The notes beneath the pieces were generated by a model that had not been told where the DNA came from, made no database searches, and saw nothing but the letters and a program-made list of their open reading frames with translations. DNA of 12,728 nt from JBGPJO01 sp964348535 (GTDB lineage: Bacteria; Patescibacteriota; Minisyncoccia; Phycocordibacterales; JAKFXT01), in the NCBI GenBank assembly GCA_964348535.1, contig CAYGDB010000016.1, positions 1 through 12,728 of the forward strand. The letters run 5' to 3'. The translations under genes were made by a program, and so were the position numbers. Each line of letters starts with the position of its first letter. Within the stretch, counting starts at the first letter, position 1. Positions 12,021 to 12,728 of this stretch are shown one piece after another.

Positions 12021-12048
12021 TTGACAATTTTGTATTAAGTAATATAAT
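12021..12048 (+). promoter_or_regulatory. Consensus promoter of the 158-aa gene
   Basis: TTGACA (12021-12026), 16 bases, TATAAT (12043-12048): both hexamers are perfect. Copies of ATTTTG at 12014-12019 and 12027-12032, with the inverse CAAAAT at 12002-12007, surround the -35 and could be an operator. Leader of about 70 bases. Confidence 0.8.
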
Positions 12049-12084
12049 AAATGGCAGAAGAACCTTGCTATGGCAAACCGAGAT

Positions 12085-12118
12085 TTCCTTGGAGTCCTCT
12101 AGCGTATTTAGAAAGGAA
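12085..12118 (+). promoter_or_regulatory. SD with possible sequestering hairpin
   Basis: The SD AAAGGAA (12112-12118) lies six bases before the ATG at 12125. TTCCTT at 12085-12090 is the exact complement of AAGGAA (12113-12118), so the leader could fold to hide the SD. Confidence 0.5.
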
Positions 12119-12124
12119 CATCCC

Positions 12125-12601
12125 ATGTCAAAAGAGGAGGTCTTGCAAAATATTATCAAGATAAACCGTGCATGTTTTAATCCTGTTAAGTTCATTGGTT
12201 CAGGCTGGAGCATCATCGCGGAGGAAACAGACACTCGCTCCGTCGCACTCACCCAACTTGACATCAGCAAGATTCAATTCGTCACGATGCTCTCGGACGA
12301 TGATTTCTCGGTTAATGGCGAGGAGAATCTCAAGCGTCTGAAGTCATCGGATTATATCCGACTGGACGCCAACATCTTCCTCACGCTTTGGGAGAACCAG
12401 CACCTCATTCCCGAGTGGTTGAAGGAGAAGGTGAACGGCAACACGGTATTCATCTACTTTGACGGTATGGTTCTTCGGGACTCGGGCGGTCGCCGTTGCG
12501 TTCTGCTTCTGTACTGGGGCGGTCTTGCGTGGGACTGGGATGTGCGTTTGCTAGTCAGCGACTGGGGCGACAGCGACCTATCTGCCGTTCTTAAAGCTTA
12601 A
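12125..12601 (+). CDS. Patescibacteria-type uncharacterised 158-aa protein
   Basis: A soluble protein without signal peptide. Two parts are visible: residues 1-50, including CFNPVKFIGSGWSI (17-30) and DTRSVALTQLDISKIQF (36-52), and a C-terminal body with SSDYIRLDANIFLTLWENQH (74-93), PEWLKEKVNGNTVFIYFDG (96-114) and a Trp/Tyr-rich end (LLLYWGGLAWDWDVRLL, 127-143). From memory this pattern (ENQHLIPE, GNT-FI-FDG, late W-x-W) belongs to a many-copy family of unknown function in Patescibacteria; I cannot confirm it here. Codons are GC-richer than core genes. I chose ATG 12125 because it follows an SD and because the longer frame (from 12008) would span the promoter. Consensus promoter and strong terminator: a monocistronic, probably well-expressed gene. 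Confidence 0.8.
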   Translation: MSKEEVLQNIIKINRACFNPVKFIGSGWSIIAEETDTRSVALTQLDISKIQFVTMLSDDDFSVNGEENLKRLKSSDYIRLDANIFLTLWENQHLIPEWLKEKVNGNTVFIYFDGMVLRDSGGRRCVLLLYWGGLAWDWDVRLLVSDWGDSDLSAVLKA

Positions 12602-12610
12602 GACATTCTC

Positions 12611-12645
12611 AGCCCCTCCTTGCTAACAAGGAGGGGCTTTTTTTT
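12611..12645 (+). terminator. Strong terminator after the 158-aa gene
   Basis: AGCCCCTCCTTG (12611-12622) pairs perfectly with CAAGGAGGGGCT (12627-12638) around CTAA, followed by a run of T. It lies nine bases after the stop codon. The remaining 83 bases of the window hold nothing I can support. Confidence 0.93.
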
Positions 12646-12728
12646 GCTTCACCCTGTTAGAAAAAATGTTTCTATCTAGATTCTAAATTGAAGTGCAATG
12701 AAATGTCTCAAAAGGTGTTAAATAGCCG

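Noticed and set aside
12008..12124. N-terminal extension of the 158-aa protein
   Set aside because: The stretch contains the perfect promoter and the leader; the SD at 12112-12118 points to the ATG at 12125.
1..12728. CRISPR array, insertion sequence, prophage or integrase
   Set aside because: No regularly spaced repeats, transposase motifs, terminal repeats with target duplication or phage genes are visible; the hairpins present are isolated.

Overview
The window looks like a chromosomal segment of a Candidate Phyla Radiation (Patescibacteria, probably Parcubacteria-like) genome. The grounds are small AT-rich core genes with divergent, minimal family members, tight spacing, mostly no Shine-Dalgarno (SD) sequence in front of core genes, several very short lineage-specific proteins, and TGA read as stop (82-aa gene, pth), which argues against the Gracilibacteria/Absconditabacteria code. 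Assignment is by eye; no rRNA or complete tRNA is present.

Layout. 1-328: gene-free, with a leftward promoter at the edge and a GC-rich structured block. 329-1200 (+): a small coiled-coil protein translationally coupled to an AlkA-like DNA glycosylase. 1253-2176 (-): a thioredoxin-reductase-like flavoprotein. 2281-5495 (-): rpsU - ybeY - ftsA - ftsZ, i.e. ribosomal protein bS21, the 16S-processing endonuclease and the division-ring pair, closed by a strong terminator. 5683-6042 (-): an unknown 119-aa protein with its own promoter, a perfect SD and a terminator. 6323-8105 (-): lepB - hisS, the latter a divergent HisRS. 8204-8794 (+): pth. 8889-9080 (+): an unknown 63-aa protein with operator-like dyad, SD and terminator. 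9107-9234: three consecutive hairpins. 9277-10431 (-): a four-domain S1 protein with a leader hairpin. 10621-10728 (-): a 35-aa SD-led small gene with its own promoter and terminator. 10811-11782 (+): a metallo-beta-lactamase-fold protein lacking its metal ligands and a single-span membrane protein. 11783-12124: repeats, a candidate small RNA and a promoter. 12125-12601 (+): a 158-aa protein resembling an uncharacterised Patescibacteria family, with a strong terminator. 12646-12728: nothing recognised.

Two expression styles are visible. Several core genes (329, 5495, 8105, 8204, 10811) have a -10 element about 6-9 bases upstream of ATG and no SD, which predicts leaderless mRNAs. The small unknown genes (119, 63, 35 and 158 aa) each have an SD, a 5' leader and an own terminator, and three of them are visibly GC-richer than their neighbours. 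The most interesting leads are that partition, the HisRS with altered catalytic motifs, the candidate small RNA whose loop is complementary to the leader of the next mRNA, and the unlisted 35-aa gene. I see no CRISPR array, transposase, prophage or integrase.
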